Assembly: GCA_045602925.1 (NCBI GenBank)
Contig: JAZSCN010000027.1
Span: forward strand, 62,001 to 126,000
DNA from: UBA7477 sp045602925
GTDB taxonomy: Bacteria > Bacillota > Clostridia > Oscillospirales > Ruminococcaceae
DNA: 64,000 nt
Direction: 5' to 3'
Shown: one piece after another, positions 34,337-42,868 of the stretch
Position numbering within the stretch: position 1 is the stretch's first letter
Layout: each line of letters starts with the position of its first letter
The notes under the pieces: generated by a model
What the model was told of the DNA's origin: nothing
The model's input: the letters and a program-made list of their open reading frames with translations, nothing else
Databases searched by the model: none
Position numbers and translations under genes: made by a program

Positions 34337-35284
34337 TTACTCGCTGTCTCTGAGTGCTGTTCCTGTTATCTCGAGGAACACGTCGTTGAGTGTTGGGATT
34401 TCTGAATAAACTCTGCCCATATCGTACTGCTTTTCAGACAGAAGCTGCATAAGTCTGATGAGGTTGTGCTTTCCTCCGCTGTATCTTACAACGAGCTTTG
34501 AATCCTCATATACTGCCTCGTAAGCGTGAGGGAGAGAAGAGATTTCCTTCATATCCTCGTCAGACGGCTTTACGACTTCTATTGAAATTGTTTCTGTGTT
34601 GCGGATAAGCTTCTTAAGCTCGCTGTTTGTACCGATTGCACGGCACTTGCCCTTATCCATAATAGCGATTCTTGTACAAATCTGCTCTACCTCCTCCATA
34701 TAGTGCGAGGTGTAGATTACTGTTGCGCCCTGTTCGTTGAGCTTTACGATACCCTCTAAAATCTTGTTTCTGCTCTGTGGGTCAACCGCTACTGTCGGTT
34801 CGTCAAAGATGATAAGCTTTGGCTTATGTGCGATACCGCAGGCAATATTGAGTCGTCTGAGGAGACCGCCTGACAGCTTCTTAGGATAGAACTTCTTGAA
34901 TTCCTCAAGTCCTACAAACCCGATTGCTTCTTCAACAAGCTTAGCTCTTTGCTCCTTGTCGCTTACATAAAGCCCGCAGAAGTAGTCGATATTCTCATAC
35001 ACCGTAAGCTCCTCAAACACGGCTACGTTCTGCATTACAATGCCGATGTTCTTTTTTACCTCGTAATTGTCGGGAGCCATTTTTGTTCCGAACAGCTCAA
35101 CTGTTCCCTTGTCATAGGAAAGGAGCGAGAGAAGACAGTTTATTGTAGTTGTCTTTCCGCTTCCGTTAGGACCTAAAAGTCCGAAGATTTCGCCCTCCTC
35201 AATTTCAAGGCTAAAGTGGTCAAGGGCGATAAGCTCCTTATATCTTTTTACGAGATTTTCAATTTTTACAACTGCGTTAGTCAT
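34337..35284 (-). CDS. ABC transporter ATP-binding protein, DrrA/CcmA-like
   Basis: A 315-residue ATPase with Walker A GPNGSGKTT, signature LSGGLLRRLNIA and Walker B LIIFDEPTVAVDPQ. After the core of about 220 residues there is a C-terminal extension typical of DrrA-like subunits that work with ABC-2 permeases. It is the first gene of a three-gene exporter, followed by two permeases. The 250 bases upstream hold the CotH terminator and an AT-rich region with only a weak promoter (TTACAT-17-TATAAT, minus strand, ending near 35340). Confidence 0.9.
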   Translation of the reverse strand: MTNAVVKIENLVKRYKELIALDHFSLEIEEGEIFGLLGPNGSGKTTTINCLLSLLSYDKGTVELFGTKMAPDNYEVKKNIGIVMQNVAVFEELTVYENIDYFCGLYVSDKEQRAKLVEEAIGFVGLEEFKKFYPKKLSGGLLRRLNIACGIAHKPKLIIFDEPTVAVDPQSRNKILEGIVKLNEQGATVIYTSHYMEEVEQICTRIAIMDKGKCRAIGTNSELKKLIRNTETISIEVVKPSDEDMKEISSLPHAYEAVYEDSKLVVRYSGGKHNLIRLMQLLSEKQYDMGRVYSEIPTLNDVFLEITGTALRDSE

Positions 35285-35477
35285 AGGTCTTTCCTCCGTA
35301 TATAATGTTAAATTTGATTTGGCTTTCTTCTATGCTCTTATTATAGCAAGTCAAAATCAATTATGTAAGTGAATAAAATCACAACTTTAATATGACATTT
35401 GTCACAAGCCTTACACCCAACCGAATATGCCCTATTTTTGAAAAGCTACAGTTAACGCAGGCTTATTCTTCCACACA

Positions 35478-35504
35478 TAAAAAAGCCCTCTTTCGAGGGC
35501 TTTC
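35478..35504 (-). terminator. Intrinsic terminator of the three-lipoprotein operon
   Basis: A nine-base stem AAAGCCCTC (35482-35490) with GAGGGCTTT (35495-35503), loop TTTC; on the minus strand it is followed by a T run. It lies about 30 bases after the CotH stop codon. Confidence 0.8.
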
Positions 35505-35535
35505 GTTTTATACTAAAGCTGTACTTTGTGGAGTC

Positions 35536-37185
35536 TTACTTCCACTTACTATTGAGCCACTTCATTCTGTTTAGCACCCAATCGCACAGGCTTATTCCAC
35601 AATCCGGAGCATATTCATGACTCATAGAGAGGTCATCGTAGTAAGTCTGGCAAAGCTCCTTGGTATCGCTGATAACCTGCTTAAAGCCGTCATCTGTATA
35701 GACCTCCTGCCAACGCTCTTTAACCATTTCTACAAACCAATCCTCTGTCATAAGCAGTACGAACCATGGGTTTGTTCTATCTCCGAACTGATTAACAAAG
35801 CTTAGCTGATTGAATGCAGCGGCGTGATATCTACCTATCACTCTATCCTCATAGCCCCAGTTATAATCCCAAGGTGCTGTGAAGGTGAGTTTTTTATACT
35901 TGCTGTTCTTAGAGAAGTCTACGCACATAAAGAAGCTTCCTTCTCCACAGTCGTTATCGCAACAAATCTCTTCTAATATATAAGAATTAACAATCGAGTC
36001 AAGGTCTGCGACAGCCGAGATAGTATCCTTGGCGTTTTTATAAGACGAAGGCACGAGGTTATAGTTTTCATCAAAGGTAAGGTAGTTCTCGTTCTCGCAA
36101 GCCTCGTACATTATTTCAAAGACGCCGTTTACATACTGCTCGATAAACCATTTCTGCTCGTCTGAATATATATCGTTCTTTATCGAATAATCAGAACCGA
36201 CAAACTGTCGTTTTATCCCCTGGATATCCGTCACAGTTGCGCCACAGTAATCGACATAGAAGGAAGGAGCTTCGTTGTAGTTGTCGATTTCGACGAGGTA
36301 ACCGATGTCTGTTCCCTCATAATCTTCTGCAGGCTCTGAAACATCGACTCTGTTCTTATTGACCTGAGTCTGTTCACAAAGCAGATACACGCCCTTGAAC
36401 GACCTATTGACATACACAAGCACGAAGGTACAATCCGAGCAGAAATAGTCCTCTCCGACAACAACTTCGCCAAGCTTAAATGCGAGGTAATCAGCGACAA
36501 GATTCCAATTGGACTTTAGCAGTACCCAGCTTTTACATTCTGCTCCGTCATTGAGTCCGAGCATATTTTGCTTATTACTAAACTTTATTCTATAAGGAAC
36601 CTGATTCGTAGCAATTTGCGATTCATCGCCATAAAAGGCAGAAGAATTACCTCTTACTCTTACCTCGCCCGTGACGGCGTTCATTTCATATTGCTCGTCA
36701 CAGCCAGCCACGTCGACAATGCAATCCACATAGGTTTCGAGTGATAAAATCGCCTTGCTATTCTTAGTAGCGATATGTATAATAGGAATGCTTGTGTCGG
36801 CATCTGCGCTGTCTATAAACTTTACGATGTCCTCCCCATTATGACCGTACTGCTCATAAACAGGGCTCGGCTCATAGCCATTAGCTGTTGTAGTGATAGA
36901 TTCTTCAGGCTTTTTTGATGTAGTGGTTGAAGCCTCTGCCTTAGTGGTAGTTTCGGTAGGCTCTGTAACCTCGCTTGTAGAAGTCGTAGTAGGTGTATTT
37001 GTTGTAACTGTAGACTCCACAGCAGTTGTTGTGGTGGTTGTGGTGGTTGTAGTAGTTGTAGTGGTTGTAGTGCTGTCTAATTTAGAATCCTTTTCGCTTG
37101 AAGAATCGGATTCAGAACAGCTGCACACAGATACTGCCACTAAAAGCATCAGTACTATTGCAAGCGTTTTAAACTTCATACTCAT
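35536..37185 (-). CDS. CotH-type kinase-like lipoprotein
   Basis: A 549-residue protein with signal peptide and lipobox (VCSC at about 20-23), then a poly-Thr/Ser/Val linker (about 38-110) and a CotH domain (about 130-545). Recognisable blocks are PYRIKFSNKQNMLGLNDGAE, WVLLKSNWNLVADYLAFKLG, VYLLCEQTQVNKNRV and FTAPWDYNWGYED. CotH proteins are atypical kinases that phosphorylate spore coat proteins in Bacillus, and the fold is common in surface proteins of Ruminococcus. This one is lipid-anchored and extracytoplasmic, so its ATP source and substrate are unclear. It is the last gene of an operon with a deacetylase and a CE2 esterase. Confidence 0.87.
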   Translation of the reverse strand: MSMKFKTLAIVLMLLVAVSVCSCSESDSSSEKDSKLDSTTTTTTTTTTTTTTTTAVESTVTTNTPTTTSTSEVTEPTETTTKAEASTTTSKKPEESITTTANGYEPSPVYEQYGHNGEDIVKFIDSADADTSIPIIHIATKNSKAILSLETYVDCIVDVAGCDEQYEMNAVTGEVRVRGNSSAFYGDESQIATNQVPYRIKFSNKQNMLGLNDGAECKSWVLLKSNWNLVADYLAFKLGEVVVGEDYFCSDCTFVLVYVNRSFKGVYLLCEQTQVNKNRVDVSEPAEDYEGTDIGYLVEIDNYNEAPSFYVDYCGATVTDIQGIKRQFVGSDYSIKNDIYSDEQKWFIEQYVNGVFEIMYEACENENYLTFDENYNLVPSSYKNAKDTISAVADLDSIVNSYILEEICCDNDCGEGSFFMCVDFSKNSKYKKLTFTAPWDYNWGYEDRVIGRYHAAAFNQLSFVNQFGDRTNPWFVLLMTEDWFVEMVKERWQEVYTDDGFKQVISDTKELCQTYYDDLSMSHEYAPDCGISLCDWVLNRMKWLNSKWK

Positions 37186-37210
37186 AAATATCTTCCTTTT
37201 GAAAATGGGA

Positions 37211-38068
37211 TTAACCCCAGCTACCTATCTGTTCTGCATAAGAATAGATTATATAATCTGTATAGGTTTCTTCAACCGTCTTAGGAGTAACGCCCTTTGC
37301 GTGAAAAAGCTCAGTTAAGGTAACGAGCTCATATCCTTCCTCCTGAAGCTTTGGAATAATCTGCTCTAGGGCCTCTACTGTCTGGTGGTTGCCCTGAGTA
37401 TCGTGAAGTAGAATTATTGCTCCGTCCTTTGCCTGTGAGAGAACCTTCTCCACTCTTTGCTCGGTTGTCACCTTGTTATCCCAGTCATTACAGCCGTAGC
37501 CGTTTATAAATGTAAGGTCGATATTATCCCACATTGTATAATTCACTGCGATATATGGTGGTCTGAAATACTTTGGCTCTACACCTATAGCATCTTTGAT
37601 AAGCTTATTTGTTGCTTCGATTTCAGCCTTAATATCCTCGGGCTTCATTGTATTCATATACGAATGGGTAAGCGAATGATTACCTATTTCACAGCCCATT
37701 GACACCGTTCTTCTCATTACCTCGTAGCAATCCTCTGTGATATTATTACCGATAAGGAAGAAGCTTGCCTTTGCGTCATATTTTTCCAAAACATCCAAAA
37801 CTTCATTAGTTGTAGAGGTGTTAGGACCGTCATCAAAGGTGAGTGCTATAACCTTTCCATACTCTGATGGGTCTTTGAACTCCGGTTCTGTAAAGGTAAA
37901 GGAGGTTGTAGTAGTTGTTGTGGTAGTGGTAGTTGTGGTTGTAGTTGTTGTTATATTCTCTGCGCTGTCCGGTTGAACCTGTGAGGATGCGTTATTACCT
38001 GCACAACCTGTTGACATAAGTATTCCTCCTATCAATGCAATAGCCACGGCTTTTTTATGAAAAATCAT
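37211..38068 (-). CDS. Polysaccharide deacetylase lipoprotein (CE4, NodB fold)
   Basis: A 285-residue lipoprotein with lipobox TGCA (Cys at about 22), a run of about sixteen Thr, and a NodB domain from about 67. Catalytic motifs are LTFDDGPN (Asp-Asp), GNHSLTHS (metal His pair), YFRPPY and the late LLHD. It should remove acetyl or N-acetyl groups from peptidoglycan or from plant glycans. The first Asp (base) and the His-x3-His pair are intact. It lies between the CE2 esterase and CotH genes on one transcript. Confidence 0.9.
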   Translation of the reverse strand: MIFHKKAVAIALIGGILMSTGCAGNNASSQVQPDSAENITTTTTTTTTTTTTTTTSFTFTEPEFKDPSEYGKVIALTFDDGPNTSTTNEVLDVLEKYDAKASFFLIGNNITEDCYEVMRRTVSMGCEIGNHSLTHSYMNTMKPEDIKAEIEATNKLIKDAIGVEPKYFRPPYIAVNYTMWDNIDLTFINGYGCNDWDNKVTTEQRVEKVLSQAKDGAIILLHDTQGNHQTVEALEQIIPKLQEEGYELVTLTELFHAKGVTPKTVEETYTDYIIYSYAEQIGSWG

Positions 38069-38083
38069 TATTTCACCTCTTGA

Positions 38084-39301
38084 CTACCAGCCCATTACGG
38101 TCTTGATTTCGTTTACGAGCTTGTCGCTTGCCTTCTGATGAGTAGCCTCGGTAGGATGCCAATCGGCTGCATAGCCGTCATTTGCACCATCCTGTAGGTC
38201 GAATATCATATAATGGATATTATTGTCGCCGGTTTCTGCCGAATAAGCAGTAACAGTTTCTATAAGCTTTTCGCAAAGTCTGTTATCCATTGTACCGAGT
38301 GTGCAGAAAATTGTAGCGTCGGGATTCTTCGCTCTGACCTTCTTTAAAAATGCTGTATAGCCGTCTGCGTACTCCTGCTTTCTTTCCTTAATTATGTTAG
38401 TATAGCTTGCGTCGTTTGTTCCAAGGTTAATTACGATAACCTCCGGCTTAAAGGCTTCAAAATCCCACTTGAGAGATTGTGGTTTTGTTGTTCCGGCAAA
38501 TGCCTGGTATGAAAAGCCTAGGCTTTCATAATACTGTGGGATAGTCTGCTCCTTGACCGGAGTACTGCCGGTAGTATAGCCCGAAATAACGCCATATCCA
38601 CTTATTGAAAACATACTATAATCAGCATTAAGTGCCTGAGCTGTCTTGTAGGCATAAGCCTTTGTAACGTCTTCTGTTGAAGTAGAAAAATGATGTTCCT
38701 TAACCTCGTCATCGACGCCGTAGCCACAGGTTATTGAATCACCGATAAATTCGATTGTGTGGGACTTTTTAGGAGTTGGGGTGATAGTCTCGTCGTCGGC
38801 AACTGTGATAGCCTTTATTCCACAGGTTGACATAGCACATTCCGAGAGCTTTACGACCTTGACGTTAACCTTCTTTGACTCTGCGTTTTCAAAAACAGTG
38901 AAGGTTTCTTCCTGAGTATCAACCATCTCATCTAAAACTCTTTCGCCATCGATATACACGGCAATTCTCGCTTGATTATCCTTACCGCTGCTAACGGCGC
39001 CGTCGCCGACAACAGTGATATCGAGCTTCTTTCCGGTATATTCAAAGTCAACGCCGGAGCCGGAAAGAGCCAGCCAGAGTGTATCCTCGTTTAGCCATGT
39101 TCTACCGACGAGCTTTACATTTTCGGCTGTGAGTGAATAGGTATTTGCCATTGTATTATCCTCCTGAGAGCTTTGGTTAATATCATTATTTGAACCTGCT
39201 GTTTGTGAGTCTGAGCTTGCATCAGAGCCTGAGCAGGAGCAGAGCATTGACACCGCAAGTGCCAGCGAACATGTAATCGATACCAGTTTTCGTAGCTTCA
39301 T
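38084..39301 (-). CDS. CE2-type carbohydrate esterase lipoprotein (SGNH fold)
   Basis: A 405-residue protein from ATG 39301 (GGAGGTAAAATT upstream). Lipobox LCSC at about 20-23 is followed by a Ser/Asn-rich linker, an N-terminal jelly-roll domain (about 55-155, starting NVKLVGRTWLNED) and an SGNH hydrolase domain. The latter has EFIGDSITCGYG (nucleophile Ser), LGTNDASY and ADWHPTEATHQ. This two-domain build is that of CE2 acetyl esterases, which deacetylate xylan, mannan or glucomannan. It is first in an operon with a deacetylase and a CotH protein. Confidence 0.88.
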   Translation of the reverse strand: MKLRKLVSITCSLALAVSMLCSCSGSDASSDSQTAGSNNDINQSSQEDNTMANTYSLTAENVKLVGRTWLNEDTLWLALSGSGVDFEYTGKKLDITVVGDGAVSSGKDNQARIAVYIDGERVLDEMVDTQEETFTVFENAESKKVNVKVVKLSECAMSTCGIKAITVADDETITPTPKKSHTIEFIGDSITCGYGVDDEVKEHHFSTSTEDVTKAYAYKTAQALNADYSMFSISGYGVISGYTTGSTPVKEQTIPQYYESLGFSYQAFAGTTKPQSLKWDFEAFKPEVIVINLGTNDASYTNIIKERKQEYADGYTAFLKKVRAKNPDATIFCTLGTMDNRLCEKLIETVTAYSAETGDNNIHYMIFDLQDGANDGYAADWHPTEATHQKASDKLVNEIKTVMGW

Positions 39302-39335
39302 AATTTTACCTCCACAGTATATTTTGTTCACCCTT

Positions 39336-39364
39336 ATTGTAGCACATATTATAAAAATAATCAA
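39336..39364 (-). promoter_or_regulatory. Promoter of the three-lipoprotein operon
   Basis: Minus strand TTGATT (39359-39364), a 17-base spacer and TACAAT (39336-39341), 35 bases before the CE2 start. Confidence 0.6.
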
Positions 39365-39417
39365 CTGATTTTCTGTAATTTTATGTGATAATATTAAATT
39401 TCAACGCCTGCTTTTTT

Positions 39418-39494
39418 GGGGCGACAAGCCCCGACGCTTCGCGTCGGGGACGCCCTTTGGCGTCTGCGTGGCGAAGCCACGCCCTTGTCGCCCC
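39418..39494. repeat. 77-base GC-rich cloverleaf (four-way palindromic element)
   Basis: The sequence folds without mismatch into a closing stem and three arms. The closing stem pairs GGGGCGACAAG (39418-39428) with CTTGTCGCCCC (39484-39494). Arm 1 is CCCCGACGC/GCGTCGGGG (39429-39437 with 39441-39449, loop TTC). Arm 2 is ACGCC/GGCGT (39450-39454 with 39459-39463, loop CTTT). Arm 3 is GCGTGGC/GCCACGC (39466-39472 with 39476-39482, loop GAA). It is far richer in GC than its AT-rich surroundings and sits between two divergent promoters. It lacks tRNA features. It may be a REP- or MITE-like element or a double-strand structural signal. Confidence 0.85.
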
Positions 39495-39502
39495 ACAAAC
39501 TG

Positions 39503-39531
39503 TGGACAAAACTCAAAAAATATGATATAAT
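39503..39531 (+). promoter_or_regulatory. Promoter of the dusB-rsmI-rimI-tsaD-hydE cluster
   Basis: TGGACA (39503-39508), a 17-base spacer and TATAAT (39526-39531), starting 9 bases after the cloverleaf. Confidence 0.7.
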
Positions 39532-39565
39532 TATAAGCTAAGATAAACTATACAGAGGCAAGCTG

Positions 39566-40558
39566 ATGAAAAATACAGAAACAATAAAAATAGGCAATGT
39601 TACAATAGAAAAAACGGCAGCACTTGCACCTATGGCTTCGGTTGCAGACAGAGTTTACAGGACACTTTGCAAGGAGCAGGGTGCAGCCTTTCTTGTTAGC
39701 GAAATGGTTTCGTCAAAGGGACTTTGCTATGGTGACAAGAAAACTGACGAGCTTTGCACCATTACTGCGAATGAACGCCCAATGGCTATTCAGCTGTTCG
39801 GTGAGGATGCAGAATTTATGGGCAGGGCTGCTGATATGCTGGCAAAATTTGAGCCTGATATTATCGACATAAATATGGGTTGCCCTGTTCCTAAGGTTGT
39901 AAACAACGGTGCAGGCTCGGCTCTTATGAAAAATCCTGACGAGGCATACAAAATCGCAAGGGCTGTTGTGCAAAATTCGAGTTGCCCTGTTACTGCTAAA
40001 ATCAGAAGTGGATGGGATGAAAGCAGCATCAACGCTGTCGAATTTGCTAAAGGACTTGAAGCGGCAGGCGTATCGGCAATCGCTGTTCACGGAAGAACCA
40101 GAAAGCAATTTTACAGTGGAAGTGCTGATTGGGATATTATAAAGAAGGTTAAAGAGAGCGTTAATTGCATCGTTATCGGCAACGGTGACGTTAAAAATGC
40201 ACTTGACTGTGAAAGAATGTATAAAGAAACCGGCTGTGACCTTGTTATGCTCGGAAGGGGTAGCTACGGCAGGCCTTGGGTTTTCAATCAAATTAAGCAC
40301 TATCTTAGTACAGGCGAAATTCTCCCGGAGCCTGCTCTTGCACAGCGCATGGAGATGATGCTAAGGCACGCTAAAATGCTATGTGACGAGCTTGGTGAGG
40401 AGCATGGCATGAGAGAAGCGAGGAAGCACGTTATCTGGTACGTCAAGGGGCTACCTAATTCGGCTTATATCAGAAACAGCTGTTCGACACTTACCGAATA
40501 CTCCGTACTTCAGAAAATGGCTGAGGACATTACAAAAGCCGGAGAAAGAAAGGACTAG
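39566..40558 (+). CDS. dusB: tRNA-dihydrouridine synthase
   Basis: A 330-residue FMN enzyme that reduces uridines in the tRNA D-arm to dihydrouridine. The barrel begins IEKTAALAPMASVADRVYR. The catalytic Cys is in NMGCPVPKVVNNGAGSAL, and VHGRTRKQFYSGSADW and LVMLGRGSYGRPW mark the FMN/tRNA-binding region. The DusB assignment rests on overall similarity to the Firmicutes enzyme. It is first in a run of five plus-strand genes, three of which modify RNA. Confidence 0.9.
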   Translation: MKNTETIKIGNVTIEKTAALAPMASVADRVYRTLCKEQGAAFLVSEMVSSKGLCYGDKKTDELCTITANERPMAIQLFGEDAEFMGRAADMLAKFEPDIIDINMGCPVPKVVNNGAGSALMKNPDEAYKIARAVVQNSSCPVTAKIRSGWDESSINAVEFAKGLEAAGVSAIAVHGRTRKQFYSGSADWDIIKKVKESVNCIVIGNGDVKNALDCERMYKETGCDLVMLGRGSYGRPWVFNQIKHYLSTGEILPEPALAQRMEMMLRHAKMLCDELGEEHGMREARKHVIWYVKGLPNSAYIRNSCSTLTEYSVLQKMAEDITKAGERKD

Positions 40559-40561
40559 ACT

Positions 40562-41389
40562 ATGGCAAAGCTATATGTAGTTGGCACACCTATCGGCAAC
40601 TTAGGTGACATAACCTACCGTGCAGTTGAGACGCTAAGGAGCGTTGACTTTGTTTGTGCTGAGGACACAAGAGTTACTGCAAAACTTCTCAACTATCTTG
40701 AAATGAAAAAACCACTCGTTAGTCACCACGAGCACAACAAGAAGCCAAGCTGTGATGTAATTACGGCGAGAATTTTAAATGGTGAAAATTGTGCTATTGT
40801 AACTGACGCAGGTATGCCATGTATTTCAGACCCCGGCGAAGACCTTGTAAAATACTGTGCCGAGCATGGCGTTGAGGTTGTTGTTGTTCCCGGGCCAAGT
40901 GCGGCAGTTTCGGCACTGGCTATAAGCGGACTTTCTACTGCAAAATTTTCATTCCAGGGCTTTCTATCGGTGCACAAGCGTTCTCGCTACGAACAGCTCG
41001 AATATGCTTCTAAAATTCCTGACACGCTTATTTTCTACGAAGCACCACACAAGCTGTGTGACACGCTTTCGGATATGCTCAAATACTTTGGCGACAGGAA
41101 AATCTCACTATGCCGAGAGATAACAAAGCTTCACGAAGAGGTTTTGCGTATGACAATATCCGAGGCTATAGAGTATTATAAAAGTATTGCACCGAGGGGC
41201 GAGTATGTACTTATCGTTGAGGGTAACACCGCTACAGAAGAAGCTGAAACTTTAGAGGACGCAGTAGCCGAGGCAAAGGCACTCGTAGAAAAGGGCATGA
41301 GAAAAGCCGATGCAGCAAAACAGATTGCTAAGGCTTCGGGATTCTCCAAGAGCGACATTTACTCTGCTCTGCTGACAAGCGAGGAATAA
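40562..41389 (+). CDS. rsmI: 16S rRNA 2'-O-ribose C1402 methyltransferase
   Basis: A 275-residue SAM-dependent enzyme of the tetrapyrrole-methylase fold that methylates the ribose of C1402 in the decoding centre. The opening KLYVVGTPIGNLGDITYRAV is diagnostic; CAEDTRVTAKLL and VTDAGMPCISDPG follow. It starts three bases after the dusB stop codon. Confidence 0.93.
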   Translation: MAKLYVVGTPIGNLGDITYRAVETLRSVDFVCAEDTRVTAKLLNYLEMKKPLVSHHEHNKKPSCDVITARILNGENCAIVTDAGMPCISDPGEDLVKYCAEHGVEVVVVPGPSAAVSALAISGLSTAKFSFQGFLSVHKRSRYEQLEYASKIPDTLIFYEAPHKLCDTLSDMLKYFGDRKISLCREITKLHEEVLRMTISEAIEYYKSIAPRGEYVLIVEGNTATEEAETLEDAVAEAKALVEKGMRKADAAKQIAKASGFSKSDIYSALLTSEE

Positions 41390-41392
41390 CCA

Positions 41393-41833
41393 ATGGAATA
41401 CATTATAAGAAAAATGCGTAAGACTGACGTTCCTGCTGTAGCTTCGCTTGAAGCAAAAACCTTTACCGAACCATGGAGTGAGGAATCATTTATCTCTGAG
41501 CTTTCCAACCCTCAGGCAACAATCACTGTATGCGAATATAACGGCGAGATAATCGGCTTTGCAGATATGCGCGAAATCTGTGGTGAATGCTACGTCAACA
41601 ATGTTGCAGTTGCAGAAGAATTTCGCTCGAAGGGTATTGGCAGGGCTCTTATGGATGCACTTCATAACGCTTGCTCGGATGATGCTGAATTTATCACCCT
41701 TGAGGTGCGAGAATCAAACCGCGTTGCGATTAGCTTATACACTAGTCTTGGTTACATAAAGGTTGGGGTAAGAAAGGATTTTTACCGTCAGCCGACAGAA
41801 AATGCTTGTCTTATGACAAAGCCACTTAAGTAG
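41393..41833 (+). CDS. rimI: Ribosomal-protein-alanine N-acetyltransferase
   Basis: A 146-residue GNAT protein. IRKMRKTDVPAVASLEAKTF at the start, the acetyl-CoA-binding segment NVAVAEEFRSKGIGRALMDAL (Q/RxxGxG/A pattern) and the late LEVRESNRVAISLYTSLGY are characteristic of RimI, which acetylates the N-terminus of S18. It lies immediately upstream of tsaD, a common neighbour in Firmicutes. Starts three bases after rsmI. Confidence 0.9.
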   Translation: MEYIIRKMRKTDVPAVASLEAKTFTEPWSEESFISELSNPQATITVCEYNGEIIGFADMREICGECYVNNVAVAEEFRSKGIGRALMDALHNACSDDAEFITLEVRESNRVAISLYTSLGYIKVGVRKDFYRQPTENACLMTKPLK

Positions 41834-41849
41834 AAAAGGGAGTATCAAT

Positions 41850-42860
41850 ATGATAATACTTGCTATAGAAAGCTCTTGCGACGAGACAGCCTGCGCCGTT
41901 GTTGAAGATGGCGTAAAGGTACTATCTAACGTAATTGCTACACAAATTGATGAACACAGACTTTACGGTGGTGTTGTACCTGAAATTGCTTCAAGAAGGC
42001 ACAGCGAGAATATCTCGGCTGTAGTTTCAAAGGCACTTTCTGACTGTGATATGACGCTATCGGATATTGACGCTGTTGCTGTTACATATGCTCCCGGTCT
42101 TATCGGTGCACTGCTTGTAGGAATAAGCTTTGCAAAGGGCCTCTCTCTAGCATCAAACAAGCCACTTATCCCTGTGCACCACATTGCAGGACACATTGCG
42201 GCAAACTACATATCGCACCCCGACCTTAAGCCACCGTATCTTTGCCTTGTTATAAGCGGTGGCCACAGCCATATTGTAGAGGTGCTCGACTACACAACCT
42301 ACAGAGTAGTCGGCAGGACTCGCGATGACGCTGCAGGAGAATGCTTTGACAAGGTTGCGAGAACTATCGGCTTTGAATACCCTGGTGGAAAGTTTATCGA
42401 CGCTGCTGCAAAGAGAGGCAACGAAAAGGCTTTCTCACTTCCTCAGCCGAAGGTTGCAGGCAGTGAATACGACTTCAGCTTCTCGGGACTTAAGACGGCT
42501 GTTATTAATCTTGTTCACAACGCTACACAAAAGGGAGAAGAAATAAACGCTGATGACGTGGCGGCTTCGTTCCAAAAGACTATTTGCGATATTCTTGTAA
42601 AGAAAACTATGCTCGCTGCCCAAAACCTCGGGTACAAGACGCTGGCTGTTGCCGGTGGAGTTTCTGCAAATAGTGGAGTGAGAGAGGCTATGCAAAAGGC
42701 TTGCGACCAGAGCGGCATAAAGCTATTTCTCCCTGAACTTAAATACTGTGGCGACAACGCTGCAATGATTGGCTGTCAGGGGTATTACGACTACCTTGCA
42801 GGCAAACGTGCTGACGAGAGCCTCAACGGAATTGCTACACTCAGCTTAGAAAACATATAG
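41850..42860 (+). CDS. tsaD: tRNA threonylcarbamoyladenosine synthase subunit TsaD
   Basis: A 336-residue ASKHA-fold protein that, with TsaB and TsaE, transfers threonylcarbamoyl to A37 of ANN-decoding tRNAs. It has the opening ILAIESSCDETACAVVEDG, the metal-binding HHIAGHIAANY and the core VISGGHSHIVEV. tsaB and tsaE are not in this window. The gene is part of the run starting with dusB and is followed by hydE after eight bases. Confidence 0.95.
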   Translation: MIILAIESSCDETACAVVEDGVKVLSNVIATQIDEHRLYGGVVPEIASRRHSENISAVVSKALSDCDMTLSDIDAVAVTYAPGLIGALLVGISFAKGLSLASNKPLIPVHHIAGHIAANYISHPDLKPPYLCLVISGGHSHIVEVLDYTTYRVVGRTRDDAAGECFDKVARTIGFEYPGGKFIDAAAKRGNEKAFSLPQPKVAGSEYDFSFSGLKTAVINLVHNATQKGEEINADDVAASFQKTICDILVKKTMLAAQNLGYKTLAVAGGVSANSGVREAMQKACDQSGIKLFLPELKYCGDNAAMIGCQGYYDYLAGKRADESLNGIATLSLENI

Positions 42861-42868
42861 GTGATAAA

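Noticed and set aside
39418..39494. Possible tRNA gene because of the 77-base cloverleaf
   Set aside because: The closing stem has 11 bases, loops have 3-4 bases, and there is no anticodon loop, T-loop (TTCRA) or CCA context. It is a palindromic DNA element, not a tRNA.
39713..40300. Antisense frame (195 residues) within dusB
   Set aside because: Shadow of the dusB coding frame; no start signal, no recognisable domain.
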